Origin: Saccharopolyspora_C sp047200635 | GTDB lineage: Bacteria; Actinomycetota; Actinomycetes; Mycobacteriales; Pseudonocardiaceae | Direction: 5' to 3' | Assembly: GCF_047200635.1 (NCBI RefSeq) | Contig: NZ_JBJZOI010000016.1 | Location: 62,001 to 126,000 of the forward strand | Length of the DNA: 64,000 nt | In this document: one piece after another, positions 25,168 to 34,338 of the stretch | Layout: every line of letters begins with the position of its first letter | How positions within the stretch are numbered: the first letter of the stretch is position 1 | The notes under the pieces: generated by a model | Told to the model about the DNA's origin: nothing | The model's database searches: none | What the model saw: only the letters and a program-made list of their open reading frames with translations | Translations under genes and position numbers: made by a program

Positions 25168-26256
25168 ATGAGCACAGACCGTCGCGAGGGCGCGGTTCGA
25201 GTGGCGATCGCCGGTGTGGGCAACTGCGCGGCATCGCTGGTGCAGGGCGTCCAGTACTACGCCGACGCCGATCCGGACACCCGGGTGCCCGGCCTGATGC
25301 ACGTGCAGTTCGGCGAGTACCACGTGCGCGACGTGCAGTTCGTGGCCGCGTTCGACGTGGACGCCAAGAAGGTCGGCAGGGACCTCTCCGAGGCCATCGT
25401 GGCCAGCGAGAACAACACCATCAAGATCGCCGACGTCCCGCCGCTGGGCGTCCCGGTGCAGCGCGGGCACACCCTCGACGGCCTCGGCCGGTTCTACCGC
25501 GACACGATCACCGAGTCCGAGGAGCAGCCGGTCGACGTGGCGCAGGTGCTGCGCGACGCCGAGGTGGACGTGCTGGTCTCCTACCTGCCGGTGGGCTCGG
25601 ACGACGCGGGCCGGTTCTACGCGCAGGCCGCGCTCGACGCCGGGGTCGCGTTCGTCAACGCGCTGCCGGTGTTCATCGCCTCCGACCCCGAGTGGGCCGC
25701 GAAGTTCACCGAGGCCGGGGTGCCGATCGTCGGCGACGACATCAAGTCCCAGGTCGGCGCGACCATCACGCACCGGGTGCTGACCAAGCTGTTCGAGGAC
25801 CGCGGCGTGCACGTGGACCGCACCATGCAGCTCAACGTCGGCGGCAACATGGACTTCCTCAACATGAAGGAGCTCGACCGGCTGGAGTCGAAGAAGAAGT
25901 CCAAGACCCAGTCGGTCACCTCGCAGGTCAAGCGGGACCTGGACAAGCGCAACGTGCACATCGGTCCGTCGGACTACGTGCCGTGGCTGGACGACCGCAA
26001 GTGGGCCTACGTCCGGCTGGAGGGACGCGCGTTCGGCGACGTGCCGCTGAACCTGGAGTACAAGCTCGAGGTGTGGGACTCGCCGAACTCGGCGGGGATC
26101 ATCATCGACGCGCTGCGCGCCGCAAAGATCGCGAAGGACCGCGGCATCGGCGGACCGATCCTGTCCGCGTCCTCGTACTTCATGAAGTCGCCGCCGGAGC
26201 AGTACTCCGACTCCGAGGCCTACCAGGCCGTCGAGGACTTCATCCGGAACGACTGA
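25168..26256 (+). CDS. ino1: Inositol-3-phosphate synthase (L-myo-inositol-1-phosphate synthase)
   Basis: The 362-residue protein has the Rossmann motif VAIAGVGNCAASL, then AAFDVDAKKVG, ASENNTIKIADV, LVSYLPVGSDDAG, NALPVFIASDP, VGDDIKSQVGATITHR, NVGGNMDFLN and the SKKKSKTQSV active-site lysine region. It converts glucose-6-phosphate to inositol-3-phosphate using NAD+, the first step toward phosphatidylinositol mannosides and mycothiol. ATG 25168 was chosen for a perfect AGGAGG 8 nt upstream; an in-frame ATG at 25144, with AAGGA upstream, would add eight residues. It is followed by a hairpin and a convergent diguanylate cyclase gene. Confidence 0.95.
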   Translation: MSTDRREGAVRVAIAGVGNCAASLVQGVQYYADADPDTRVPGLMHVQFGEYHVRDVQFVAAFDVDAKKVGRDLSEAIVASENNTIKIADVPPLGVPVQRGHTLDGLGRFYRDTITESEEQPVDVAQVLRDAEVDVLVSYLPVGSDDAGRFYAQAALDAGVAFVNALPVFIASDPEWAAKFTEAGVPIVGDDIKSQVGATITHRVLTKLFEDRGVHVDRTMQLNVGGNMDFLNMKELDRLESKKKSKTQSVTSQVKRDLDKRNVHIGPSDYVPWLDDRKWAYVRLEGRAFGDVPLNLEYKLEVWDSPNSAGIIIDALRAAKIAKDRGIGGPILSASSYFMKSPPEQYSDSEAYQAVEDFIRND

Positions 26257-26266
26257 TCGCTGATCC

Positions 26267-26292
26267 CCGGACCCGCCGCGGGGCGGGTCCGG
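26267..26292. terminator. Bidirectional hairpin terminator
   Basis: A perfect 11-bp stem (26267-26277 with 26282-26292, 4-nt loop) fills the gap between the stops of ino1 and the convergent GGDEF gene. Confidence 0.7.
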
Positions 26293-27141
26293 TCAGTGCT
26301 GGAGCTGCTGCTCGGCGCGGGAGAGCACCGCGTGCGCGGTGGCGTTCCCGTTCGTGGTGACCCAGGAGACCCGCAGGCTGGGGCGGACCCGGGTCGGGCC
26401 GATCCGCATCGGCCAGCTCGCCATCCTGCGGGCCTGCTGCGCGATGGCCTCGCCGTTGCCGTTCGGGTGGTCCGCGACGAGGGCGAACTCGTCGCCGCCG
26501 TAGCGGGCGACGGTGTGCTCGTCGGACATCCCCTGGCGGAGCCTGCCCGCCAGGGTGCCGAGCAGCTCGTCGCCGCGCGCGAAGCCGTGCTCGGTGTTGA
26601 AGGCGGCCAGCTGGTGCACGTCGAGCAGCACCAGCGTGGTGAGCATCCCGCGGGTGCGCGCCCGCACCAGGGACTGCTCCAGCCGGTCCAGCAGCAGAGC
26701 GCGGCCGGGGAGGCCGGTGAGCGGGTCCAGCAGGCCGCGGCTGTGCCCGATGTCGGTCTGCACGGCCTGCAGCAGGATCAGCACCCGGCGCTTCCCCTGC
26801 GCCCGGACGGCGTGGTAATCCGCCCAGAGCCGGGTCGGGTGCCCGCCGCGCTCGACGACCATCGGCGTGGACAGCGGCGAGCCCGCGCGCAGCACCTGCC
26901 CGGCCAGCTCGGACCAGTCCGGCATCGCGGCGCCGGTGTCGTCGCGCACCTTCCAGCCGCTGGGCCGGGCGCCGGTGAGCAGATCGGACTTCGTCAGCTG
27001 CATGAGGTCGGCGGCGACGTCGTTGGTGGCGAGCACCTGACCGCGCTCGTCCGTGAGCAGCACGCCCACGGTCAGCCCGGTGATCAGCTCGTCCCAGATG
27101 GGCGGCAGCTGGGACGGCGCGGTCACGTCGAGGACACTCAT
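26293..27141 (-). CDS. PAS-GGDEF diguanylate cyclase, soluble
   Basis: The 282-residue protein has no membrane segment. An N-terminal PAS-like sensor (about 12-120: GLTVGVLLTDERGQVLATND) precedes a GGDEF domain (about 130-280) with LDPLTGLPGRALLLDRLEQ and the intact catalytic loop RYGGDEFALV. The usual D-x-x-FK-x-x-ND pattern is altered to LDVHQLAAFNTEHG, so the first metal Asp is kept but the Lys/Asn of the substrate contact differ. No RxxD inhibitory site is evident. It should make c-di-GMP, which controls development in Streptomyces. The ATG of MSVLDV has AGGAGGGG upstream. Confidence 0.85.
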   Translation of the reverse strand: MSVLDVTAPSQLPPIWDELITGLTVGVLLTDERGQVLATNDVAADLMQLTKSDLLTGARPSGWKVRDDTGAAMPDWSELAGQVLRAGSPLSTPMVVERGGHPTRLWADYHAVRAQGKRRVLILLQAVQTDIGHSRGLLDPLTGLPGRALLLDRLEQSLVRARTRGMLTTLVLLDVHQLAAFNTEHGFARGDELLGTLAGRLRQGMSDEHTVARYGGDEFALVADHPNGNGEAIAQQARRMASWPMRIGPTRVRPSLRVSWVTTNGNATAHAVLSRAEQQLQH

Positions 27142-27448
27142 TCGGCCCCTCCTCCCCACCAAACGGAGCAGTCCACTGGACTCTCCTCCGCAGAGAGGTC
27201 CGAATTCAAGAGCATCACTACCACCCGTAATGGTGGTATTTACCGAATGCGAATGACGCTGCGTCAGCAACTACCTAGGTCAACCCCGAAGCGCCACCCG
27301 ATGCGGGAAACGACTGGTCCGGAAGACGGATGATCTTCGACTGCGGTGCGCCTTCCGCGCCGCTCCGTTCCCGGCGGGCTCCGGGTTGATCCGGCACTGC
27401 CTCTACGCTGGGTCGCGGCCGCCAGCGATCGGCGGCACCCCCGCATCG
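27142..27448. other. Divergent intergenic region with an operator-like inverted repeat
   Basis: This roughly 300-bp region separates two divergent genes, the PAS-GGDEF gene and the GT87 gene. It contains a perfect 7-bp inverted repeat, TACCACC-N6-GGTGGTA, at 27219-27238 in a comparatively A/T-rich stretch. That fits an operator for a dimeric repressor, position -78 relative to the GGDEF start. No coding sequence is seen. Confidence 0.5.
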
Positions 27449-28789
27449 ATGACCTGGACGGTGAAACCCGTGGCCGTGAGCGGACCGGAACCCACTGCGC
27501 GACGACCCCTCGGCGAGCTGCTGCGCGACCTGGCCCGGGAGAACCGCAGGTTGCTGATCGCGATCGGGATCGCGGAACTCGTCGCGGTGCTCATGGTCTC
27601 CACCATCAGCCCGCACGACCACATCGACGGTGAGGTGTACCGGCTCGGCGCCCGCGCGTGGCTGCAGGGCCAGGACATGTACGGGCCGCTTCCCGCGACC
27701 GAGTCCGGGCTCCGGCTCCCGTTCATCTACCCGCCGTTCGCCGCCGTGCTGTTCAGCCCGCTGGGGTTGATCCCGAAGGTCGGCGCCGTCGCGGTGATCA
27801 TGCTGGTCTCGCACCTGGCGCTGCTGATCACGCTGTACCTGGTGCTCGACTCCGCGAGCTTCCTGCGCGGGCAGCGGGACCGGGTCGTGCTGTGGACCGG
27901 GGTGCTGCTGCCGCTGGCCACGCTGTCCGAGCCGGTGATGGAGACGCTCACCTACGCGCAGATCAACCTGGTGCTGATGGCCCTGGTGGCGATCGACTGC
28001 CTGTGGCGCACCGGCCCCGGGGAGCGCACGCCCTACCCGCGCGGGCTGCTCATCGGCATCGCCGCCGGGATCAAGCTCACCCCGGCCGCTTTCCTGCTGT
28101 TCTTCCTGCTGCGCAAGGAGTTCCGGCCGATCGCGATGGCCCTCGCCGGATTCCTCGGCACCGTGCTGATCGGGGCGGTGCTGGCCTTCGACGGCACCCG
28201 GCGGTACTGGCTGCACGAGGTGATGGCCACCGGCAACGTCTCGTTCGGCCCCAACTTCACCGGCAACGCCTCGGTCTACGCGGGCAACCAGTCGCTGCGC
28301 TCGGTGCTGACCAAGCTCGGCGTCGGCCCCGTGTCGGTGCTGTTCGTGCTCGTGGTGCTGCTGGCGCTGGCACTGGCCGTGGCGGGGATGGTGCACGCGC
28401 TGCGGCAGCAGGACCTGCCGATGGCGGTGACGCTGAACGGGCTGCTGTCGCTGCTGATCTCGCCGATCTCCTGGTCGCACCACTGGGTGTGGGCGATCCC
28501 GGCCCTGGTGCTGCTGGCGGGAGCCGCGGTGCGGCGGCAGGACTGGGGGCTGCTGATGATCACGGGGCTGGCGGCCTCGTTCTTCACCCTCGGGCCGATG
28601 TGGAAGGTGCCCCAGGGCAAGGGCCGGGAACTGCGCTGGAACCTGCTGGAGCACTTCGTCGGCAACGCCTACGTCTACTTCGGACTCGCGCTGCTGGCCT
28701 ACTACGCCTACGGCTGGTGGCGCTCCCGCCGCCTCGCCGCGCGCTCCGCCGAGCAGGACGAACCTCCGGCGGTCTCCACCCCCGCCTGA
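27449..28789 (+). CDS. GT87-family polyprenol-phosphate-mannose-dependent mannosyltransferase
   Basis: The 446-residue protein has about ten membrane helices. The first outer loop carries the GT87 acidic motif in HDHIDGEVYRLGARAWLQG, followed by LPFIYPPFAAVLFSPLG, a hallmark of actinobacterial alpha-1,2-mannosyltransferases of phosphatidylinositol mannoside and lipomannan synthesis. The late motif ISPISWSHHWVWAIPAL is also typical. It would transfer mannose from polyprenyl-phosphate-mannose on the outer face of the membrane. ATG 27449 was chosen; GTG codons at 27460-27480 are alternatives, and the ribosome site is weak. Confidence 0.85.
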   Translation: MTWTVKPVAVSGPEPTARRPLGELLRDLARENRRLLIAIGIAELVAVLMVSTISPHDHIDGEVYRLGARAWLQGQDMYGPLPATESGLRLPFIYPPFAAVLFSPLGLIPKVGAVAVIMLVSHLALLITLYLVLDSASFLRGQRDRVVLWTGVLLPLATLSEPVMETLTYAQINLVLMALVAIDCLWRTGPGERTPYPRGLLIGIAAGIKLTPAAFLLFFLLRKEFRPIAMALAGFLGTVLIGAVLAFDGTRRYWLHEVMATGNVSFGPNFTGNASVYAGNQSLRSVLTKLGVGPVSVLFVLVVLLALALAVAGMVHALRQQDLPMAVTLNGLLSLLISPISWSHHWVWAIPALVLLAGAAVRRQDWGLLMITGLAASFFTLGPMWKVPQGKGRELRWNLLEHFVGNAYVYFGLALLAYYAYGWWRSRRLAARSAEQDEPPAVSTPA

Positions 28790-28807
28790 ACCACCCCCCG
28801 AACGCGA

Positions 28808-28843
28808 GAAGGCCGCCGGACCCGAACGGGTCCGGCGGCCTTC
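28808..28843. terminator. Strong bidirectional hairpin terminator
   Basis: A perfect 17-bp inverted repeat (28808-28824 with 28827-28843) lies between the GT87 gene and the convergent secreted-protein gene. The A/T at the stem ends gives short T-runs in both directions. Confidence 0.85.
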
Positions 28844-28861
28844 TTCAGCCGTGACGCGCGA

Positions 28862-30235
28862 TCAGACGCGCTGGAACTGCACGGTGTCGTCCGGGTTCCA
28901 GCGCGGGCCGATGCCCGGGATCGGGACCGTGTGGCCCTGGGCGGCGCTGATCGAGGGAACCGACCCGATCAGCGGCAGCTCCATCCCGCTGTCGGCGGGC
29001 TCGGCGGCGCGCGCCTGCGGGGGCATCGGGTTGGCGGTGATGCGGTCGCGCTCGGGGGTGGCGGCGTCGAGCTCGTCGAGCACCTCGACCCGCACCGGGA
29101 CGTCCTCCGGCGTGCTGCTGAACCGGGGGATCGCGGCGAGGAAGGACACCGTGGGGCGGTCGTCCGCGCGCGGCCCGATCTCGTCCAGCGCGTCGGTGAG
29201 CCGGCCGAAGGTGGGGCCGGTGAGCTGACCGCCGCCGACCGCCGAGAGCTGACCGCCGACCGGCAGCGGGAGCTGAACGCCGGGCTGGTCCGAGCGCTCC
29301 TGGAGCACCAGCGGATCGGCCAGCGCGGGCGGCACCTGCGGGAAGTCCTGGTGCTCGCCGGGAAGCTCCAGCACCGCCTGCTCGGAGCGCGCCGCGGGCA
29401 CGTGCGGCGGGTCGTCGAGGGCGACCGCGAGCAACCCCGGCGGCACCTGGTGCAGCCGGAGCGCGGGGCCGGGGAGCTCACCGGAGGTGAGGTCGACGTC
29501 GGCCGAGTCGAGCAGCCCGGCCGAGTCGAGCAGCCCGGCCGGAGCGGCGCCGAGCGGGCCCGGCGCGGCGGCCTCCGCCCGCTCGTCGCCGAGCGCGCCG
29601 CCCCAGAGGGCGACGATGCCGTCCTCGGGGTCGACCATCGCCGGGTCGAGCTGCGGGATGATCAGTTCACCGGTGACCTCGGGTGCCTGGACGGCGGCCG
29701 GCTGCGCGTGACCGCGGCGGATGATGTCGCCGATCGGACCCGCCCAGCTCAGCGAGCGGTGGAAGCCCTCGGCCGGGGTGCGCATCGCGTGCCGCGAGGC
29801 CGGGGCGCCGCGGAGGCTGTGCCGCCCGTCGCTCGGCGCGGGCCGGGCGGTGGCCGGGTCGGCGACCCAACCCGCCAGCTGCATGTCCTGGTGCGGCGCG
29901 AGGTCGCGCAGCACCGGGATCTCCTGCGTCATGTCGTGCTCGACGGCCGGAAGCAGGTCGCGCACCGGGTCGATCACACCGGTCAGCACCATGCCGCGCG
30001 CGTTGCCGGACTGGAACGGACGCGGGGTGTCGACGTCGAACGCGGGCACCACGGAATCTCCCCGTCCCGGATCTGCCGGCGACCGGTCGTACCGGGTGCC
30101 GAGGCTGCCGTGGTTCCCGTTTCCGGAAGGCCGGGAGGGGACGGTGCCCTCGGCTGCGGCCATGGTGGTTCCCACGGCCAGCACACCACCGGTGACCAAC
30201 GCGGCACGGACGCCGCGCTTCGCCCAAGTCTGCAT
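28862..30235 (-). CDS. Secreted protein of unknown function
   Basis: The 457-residue product has a signal peptide (MQTWAKRG, hydrophobic segment, AAAEG cleavage region near residue 29). The mature part has no Cys, no transmembrane helix and is mostly low complexity: rich in Pro, Ala, Asp, Gly and Leu with short repeated LP/GQL patterns and a tandem GLLDSA-GLLDSA duplication caused by an 18-bp direct repeat near 29510-29545. It looks like an extended extracellular structural or wall-associated protein. I recognise no family. A second secreted low-complexity protein gene lies upstream in the same direction, 140 bp away. Confidence 0.65.
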   Translation of the reverse strand: MQTWAKRGVRAALVTGGVLAVGTTMAAAEGTVPSRPSGNGNHGSLGTRYDRSPADPGRGDSVVPAFDVDTPRPFQSGNARGMVLTGVIDPVRDLLPAVEHDMTQEIPVLRDLAPHQDMQLAGWVADPATARPAPSDGRHSLRGAPASRHAMRTPAEGFHRSLSWAGPIGDIIRRGHAQPAAVQAPEVTGELIIPQLDPAMVDPEDGIVALWGGALGDERAEAAAPGPLGAAPAGLLDSAGLLDSADVDLTSGELPGPALRLHQVPPGLLAVALDDPPHVPAARSEQAVLELPGEHQDFPQVPPALADPLVLQERSDQPGVQLPLPVGGQLSAVGGGQLTGPTFGRLTDALDEIGPRADDRPTVSFLAAIPRFSSTPEDVPVRVEVLDELDAATPERDRITANPMPPQARAAEPADSGMELPLIGSVPSISAAQGHTVPIPGIGPRWNPDDTVQFQRV

Positions 30236-30377
30236 GCGGACTCCTTCGGATTTTTCCCCGTGCGGACGGGGAGAGCAATGGTTCGAGCGGCGCCGTCATC
30301 GGAATGTTGATCACGGTTTTCCGGCGGCGCGCAGGACGTGCGGGGGCCGAGCGGCGGGATCCGCCGCGGGGCGCGGC

Positions 30378-31436
30378 TCAGTCCGGCGTGGTGCCGGGGG
30401 AGGCGGCGAAGGTGCCGCGAAGCGCGGACGACCCGCTCCGCAGGGCGGAGCTCGGGCCCGCGAGGTGCGCGGCGGAGGCGGCGGGCGGCCAGCTCAGGCC
30501 GACCCCGCTCGGACCGCCGGAGCCGTCACCGGAGTGCGCGCCGGACCCGCTGACGGGCGGCGGCGGGACGGCGGGCTTGCCCGGGTGCCACGGCCGGTCC
30601 GGGCTTCCGGGATCGGTGGGAGCGCCGGTCACCTCGGCGCGAGCCGGGGTGTCGGTGGCGAGCACGAGGTGCGCCGCGGGCCCGCGGTTCGGTGCCGGAG
30701 CGGCGGTCGTGGGCTGCGGCGGAACCGGGGCCGGTGCCGGGGACGCGGCCGGAGCCGGGGCGGGCACCGGGGACGGTGCGGGGGAGGGCGCCGGGACCGG
30801 GGCGGACTGGGGCCGCAGCGGGGCGGTGAGCTCGCCGAGCCCGTTGACGACCGGCCGGGTCAGCTCGGCCAGCGGGGGCTCGGCGCCGGGCTCGGGTTCG
30901 AGGACCCTGCCGACCGGGCGCAGCACGTGTCCGGCGCCGTCGAGGACACCGGAGACCGGTTCGGCCTCGGCGACGCGGCCGACGAGGTGCTGGGGGGCGA
31001 GCTCGTCGAGCGAGAAGCGACCGGGATCGGCGCCGGGACTCGCCTGCCCGGACTCCTCAGGAGCCGCGGCCTGGGGCCCGGAGCTCTGCCCCGCACCGGA
31101 TTCGGCGGCGTCGCCGACCAGCGGCTCGGCGACGTGGTGCACGAGCGCGCCCAGCGGATCACCGGCGGCGGGCCGCTCGGTCGCGGAGGAGCCCGCGGGC
31201 GCCGCACCGGAGAGGTCGAGGACGGGATCCGCCTGCGCGGCGAACCAGCCCACCGAGGTGCCCGCGGTCGCCGCACCGGCGACGACGAGCGACCGGGCGA
31301 GCAGCCGCCACGCGCGGCCGCCGCCTGCTCTCCGGGGGCTGTCCGACATCTGCTGGTCCGGTTCCTCGTCCCGTCGTGCCTGTTCGCCGAGGGCCGCTCG
31401 AACGCTCCGGTTGAGCCGTTCGGCGGCTTGATCCAC
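30378..31436 (-). CDS. Membrane-anchored or secreted Pro/Ala-rich protein, unknown function
   Basis: The product (352 residues from GTG 31436) starts with a short amphipathic helix (DQAAERLNRSVRAALGEQARR). A hydrophobic segment (WRLLARSLVVAGAATAGTSVGW, about residues 42-63) acts as a signal or anchor. The rest is low complexity: Glu/Pro/Leu-rich, then a (PAPSPAP)-type proline spacer and a Ser/Gly-rich end. No Cys is present in the outer part. The start is uncertain: GTG 31499 is upstream and ATG 31349 lies just before the hydrophobic segment. The family is unrecognised. It may be co-expressed with the secreted protein downstream. Confidence 0.55.
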   Translation of the reverse strand: MDQAAERLNRSVRAALGEQARRDEEPDQQMSDSPRRAGGGRAWRLLARSLVVAGAATAGTSVGWFAAQADPVLDLSGAAPAGSSATERPAAGDPLGALVHHVAEPLVGDAAESGAGQSSGPQAAAPEESGQASPGADPGRFSLDELAPQHLVGRVAEAEPVSGVLDGAGHVLRPVGRVLEPEPGAEPPLAELTRPVVNGLGELTAPLRPQSAPVPAPSPAPSPVPAPAPAASPAPAPVPPQPTTAAPAPNRGPAAHLVLATDTPARAEVTGAPTDPGSPDRPWHPGKPAVPPPPVSGSGAHSGDGSGGPSGVGLSWPPAASAAHLAGPSSALRSGSSALRGTFAASPGTTPD

Positions 31437-31580
31437 GTGCGTTGCCGACGGGCACTCTGCCAACGGCGGCGCCCCGGAGGTAGAGATCGCGCCGAACACT
31501 CCCGGATCGAGTGAAAGCCGGGCGTCCCCGGATCACTCGGGCGTCCCCGGCGGTTCGTAGATCACGACTACGGTGGCGTC

Positions 31581-32765
31581 GTGAGCAACACCGAGATCGA
31601 GGCGCCGGACGATGCCGCCGCCGACGTGCCCAGGGTCCTGCGCGTGACCGCCGCGGTCTGCTGGCGCCTGCTGGTGGTGCTCGGCGCGTTGTACGTGCTG
31701 AGCATGGCGATCGGCCGGCTCTACGTGGTGGTCATCCCCGTGGCCATCGCGCTGCTCCTGGCCGCGTTGCTGGCGCCGGCGGTGTCCTGGCTGGCGCAGC
31801 GACGGGTGCCCAGGGCCATCTCCACGGCGGTGGTGCTGGTCGGCGGACTCGCGCTGGTGGGCGGGGTGCTCACGTTCGTGATCAACGCCTTCATCAACGG
31901 CTTCCCCGAGCTGCAGCGGCAGATCCTGCGCAGCCTCGACCAGATCCGGGGCTGGCTGCTGCAGGGGCCGCTGCACCTGCGCGAGGAGCAGATCGACCAG
32001 TACCTCGGCCAGGCCGCGCGCTGGCTGGAGGAGAACCAGGCCGCGCTCACCAGCGGCGCGCTGTCCACCGCGTCCACCTTCGGCAACTTCCTCACCGGCC
32101 TGGTGCTCGCGCTGTTCACCCTGATCTTCTTCCTGCACGACGGCCGCCGGGTGTGGCTGTTCCTGCTGGGCCTGGTGCCCTCGAACGTGCGCGAGCGGGT
32201 CGACGTGGCGGGCGTGCGCGGGTTCGCCTCGCTGGTGGGTTACGTGCGGGCGACGGCGCTGGTGGCGGTGGCCGACGCGGTCGGCATCGGCATCGGGCTG
32301 ACGATCATCGGGGTGCCGCTGGCGCTGCCGCTGTCGGCGCTGGTGTTCCTCGGCGGGTTCGTGCCGATCGTCGGCGCGGTGGCCTCGGGCTCGGTCGCGG
32401 TGCTGATCGCGCTGGTGACCAACGGCTGGGTGGACGCGCTGCTGGTGGTGCTCGTGGTGCTGCTGGTGCAGCAGCTGGAGGGCAACGTCCTGCAACCGCT
32501 GCTGCTGGGCCGCGCGGTGCAGGTGCACGCGCTGGCGGTGGTGCTGGCGATCAGCGCGGGCGTGGTGCTGAACGGGATCGTGGGGGCGCTGCTGGCGGTG
32601 CCGCTGGTCGCGGTGCTGAACTCGGCGATCCGCTCGCTCACCGCCGGGGAGGGCGCGGAGACGCCGGTCGATCCGAACGATCCGGGGGAAGCGGAACCGC
32701 CGGAGGAGGACTCCGAGCAGCAGGCCGCCGAGCCGGAGCGCGAGGATTCCAGCTCCGGGAAATAG
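31581..32765 (+). CDS. AI-2E family transporter (PF01594-type permease)
   Basis: The 394-residue protein has about eight hydrophobic segments in the AI-2E arrangement. The central GYVRATALVAVADAVGIGIGLTIIGVPLALPLSALVFLGGFVPIVGAVASG block and the LEGNVLQPLLLGRAVQVHALAVVLAI segment are diagnostic. An acidic Glu/Pro/Asp-rich tail (about 355-394) is cytosolic. Family members export autoinducer-2, act as Na+/H+ antiporters or have unknown substrates; none can be chosen here. The start is GTG with a poor ribosome site. It is divergent from the Pro/Ala-rich gene. Confidence 0.88.
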   Translation: MSNTEIEAPDDAAADVPRVLRVTAAVCWRLLVVLGALYVLSMAIGRLYVVVIPVAIALLLAALLAPAVSWLAQRRVPRAISTAVVLVGGLALVGGVLTFVINAFINGFPELQRQILRSLDQIRGWLLQGPLHLREEQIDQYLGQAARWLEENQAALTSGALSTASTFGNFLTGLVLALFTLIFFLHDGRRVWLFLLGLVPSNVRERVDVAGVRGFASLVGYVRATALVAVADAVGIGIGLTIIGVPLALPLSALVFLGGFVPIVGAVASGSVAVLIALVTNGWVDALLVVLVVLLVQQLEGNVLQPLLLGRAVQVHALAVVLAISAGVVLNGIVGALLAVPLVAVLNSAIRSLTAGEGAETPVDPNDPGEAEPPEEDSEQQAAEPEREDSSSGK

Positions 32766-32778
32766 CGGAATTCGAGAC

Positions 32779-32819
32779 CGATCCGGGCCGAATGCGCATC
32801 GCGGGTTCGGCCCGGATCG
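32779..32819. terminator. Bidirectional hairpin terminator
   Basis: A perfect 14-bp stem (32779-32792 with 32806-32819, 13-nt loop) lies between the convergent AI-2E and GGDEF genes. Confidence 0.7.
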
Positions 32820-32870
32820 CGTTCGCCCCCGTTTTCAACGTGAGAATTCCTCACGAATTCGGGCGGGCGA

Positions 32871-34067
32871 TCAGGCGAACTCCACCGCATTCCGCCCGCC
32901 CGCCTTCGCGGTGAGCAGCGCGGCGTCCGCCGCCACCAGCAGGTCGGGCAATTCGTAGCCGAACCGGACCGTGCTCGCGACACCCACGCTCACCGTCAGC
33001 CCCCGCAGCTCGCGCGGCTCACCCAGGGTGTCGCGGGTCGACACGACGAGCGCCGCCGTGGACAGCCGCACCCGCTCCGCCACGGCGCGCGAGATCTCCG
33101 GGCAGGCGTCCGGCAGCAGCACCACGAACTCCTCGCCGCCGAAGCGGCCGACCAGATCCCCCTTGCGCACGCTGTCCCGCAGCATCGTCGCCACCGACGC
33201 CAGCACCGCGTCCCCCGCCAGGTGCCCGACCTGGTCGTTGACCCGCTTGAAGTGGTCCAGGTCGAGCAGCAGCAGCGCTGCCGCGCGCCGCCGGGCCGCG
33301 GCCCGGCGCAGCTCGGCGCGCGCGGTCCGGTCCCAGTGCAGCGCGTTCGCCAGGCCGGTCTTGCCGTCCCGCTGCGCCGAGCGCCGCCAGTGCGGCAGCT
33401 GCCCGGCCAGGTCCAGCAGCGCGAGCATCGGGCCACCGAGCACCGCGATCTCCGGCTCCCGCAGCACCGCCACGCCCAACACCCCGCCGAAGCAGACCGC
33501 GACCACGCCCAGCAGCACGTCGATCGGTTCGCCCAGCACGTCCGCCCGGGAGGCCGCGGCATCGCGCAGCCACCGGCCGCCCGCCACCACCAGCGCCCGG
33601 ACCACCAGCATCGTGGCCCCGGCGAGCACGATCAGCGGCGGGTTCCAGGCCGGGTCCTCCCAGCCGACGATGCCGCGCGCCGCGAAGACGGCGAGCGTGG
33701 TCGCGGCGGTGACGAACAGCCAGCGGTGCGGCTCCGGACGAGCGTCCAGGACTCCGTGCAGCGCGGGCCCGAGCAGCAGCAGGACCAGCAGGTTCGGCGG
33801 CAGGGTGAGCCCGCCGGCGGCCAGGTAGGCGATGTGCACGGTCCACGGGTCCCTGCGCAAGCCGCTGCGCACGTGGATCGAGACCGAGGTGGCGATGATG
33901 ACGGCGGCCGCGGTGCCGCCGAGCATGGCGAACCGGAACCACTCCTCGGCGGTGGGCGGCGAGTTCAGCAGCAGCACCGGGAGGACCAGTCCGACCGCCG
34001 CCGCCTGGGTGATCAGCACGTGGAGCAGTGCTGGTGCCCGGAGCCGCCAGACGGGCCACGACGCCAT
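32871..34067 (-). CDS. Membrane diguanylate cyclase (GGEEF)
   Basis: The 398-residue protein has an N-terminal membrane region of about six helices (residues 10-215), which may sense a signal in the membrane. A cytosolic GGDEF domain (about 235-398) follows with GKTGLANALHWDRTARAEL, LLLDLDHFKRVNDQVGHLAGD and RFGGEEFVVLLPD. Both metal Asp positions and the GGEEF loop are intact, so it should synthesise c-di-GMP from GTP. The start is the ATG of MASWPVWRL, with GAGGG 7 nt upstream; upstream in-frame residues look non-coding. Confidence 0.9.
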   Translation of the reverse strand: MASWPVWRLRAPALLHVLITQAAAVGLVLPVLLLNSPPTAEEWFRFAMLGGTAAAVIIATSVSIHVRSGLRRDPWTVHIAYLAAGGLTLPPNLLVLLLLGPALHGVLDARPEPHRWLFVTAATTLAVFAARGIVGWEDPAWNPPLIVLAGATMLVVRALVVAGGRWLRDAAASRADVLGEPIDVLLGVVAVCFGGVLGVAVLREPEIAVLGGPMLALLDLAGQLPHWRRSAQRDGKTGLANALHWDRTARAELRRAAARRRAAALLLLDLDHFKRVNDQVGHLAGDAVLASVATMLRDSVRKGDLVGRFGGEEFVVLLPDACPEISRAVAERVRLSTAALVVSTRDTLGEPRELRGLTVSVGVASTVRFGYELPDLLVAADAALLTAKAGGRNAVEFA

Positions 34068-34338
34068 GATCCCTCGCGTCTCCTCCTCGCCCGCGGGCGA
34101 GCTGTTCCGGATCCGGCGGGCAATTCCGGAAACGCACGAATGGCGGTGTCCCGGCTGCGCCAAGTACCGGATCGACTAGTGCTCCCGAGCCTGGCATAAC
34201 CCGATCTTGAGTGGAAACCCGGCTCCGCGGTCCATTCGGGTAATCCGCTCGGTGACGACAAACACTGAGCGTGTTCACCGTTCCTCGGTTCCGGCACTCG
34301 ATCGATACGGCAGGATGGTCGACCGGGAGGGAACAACC

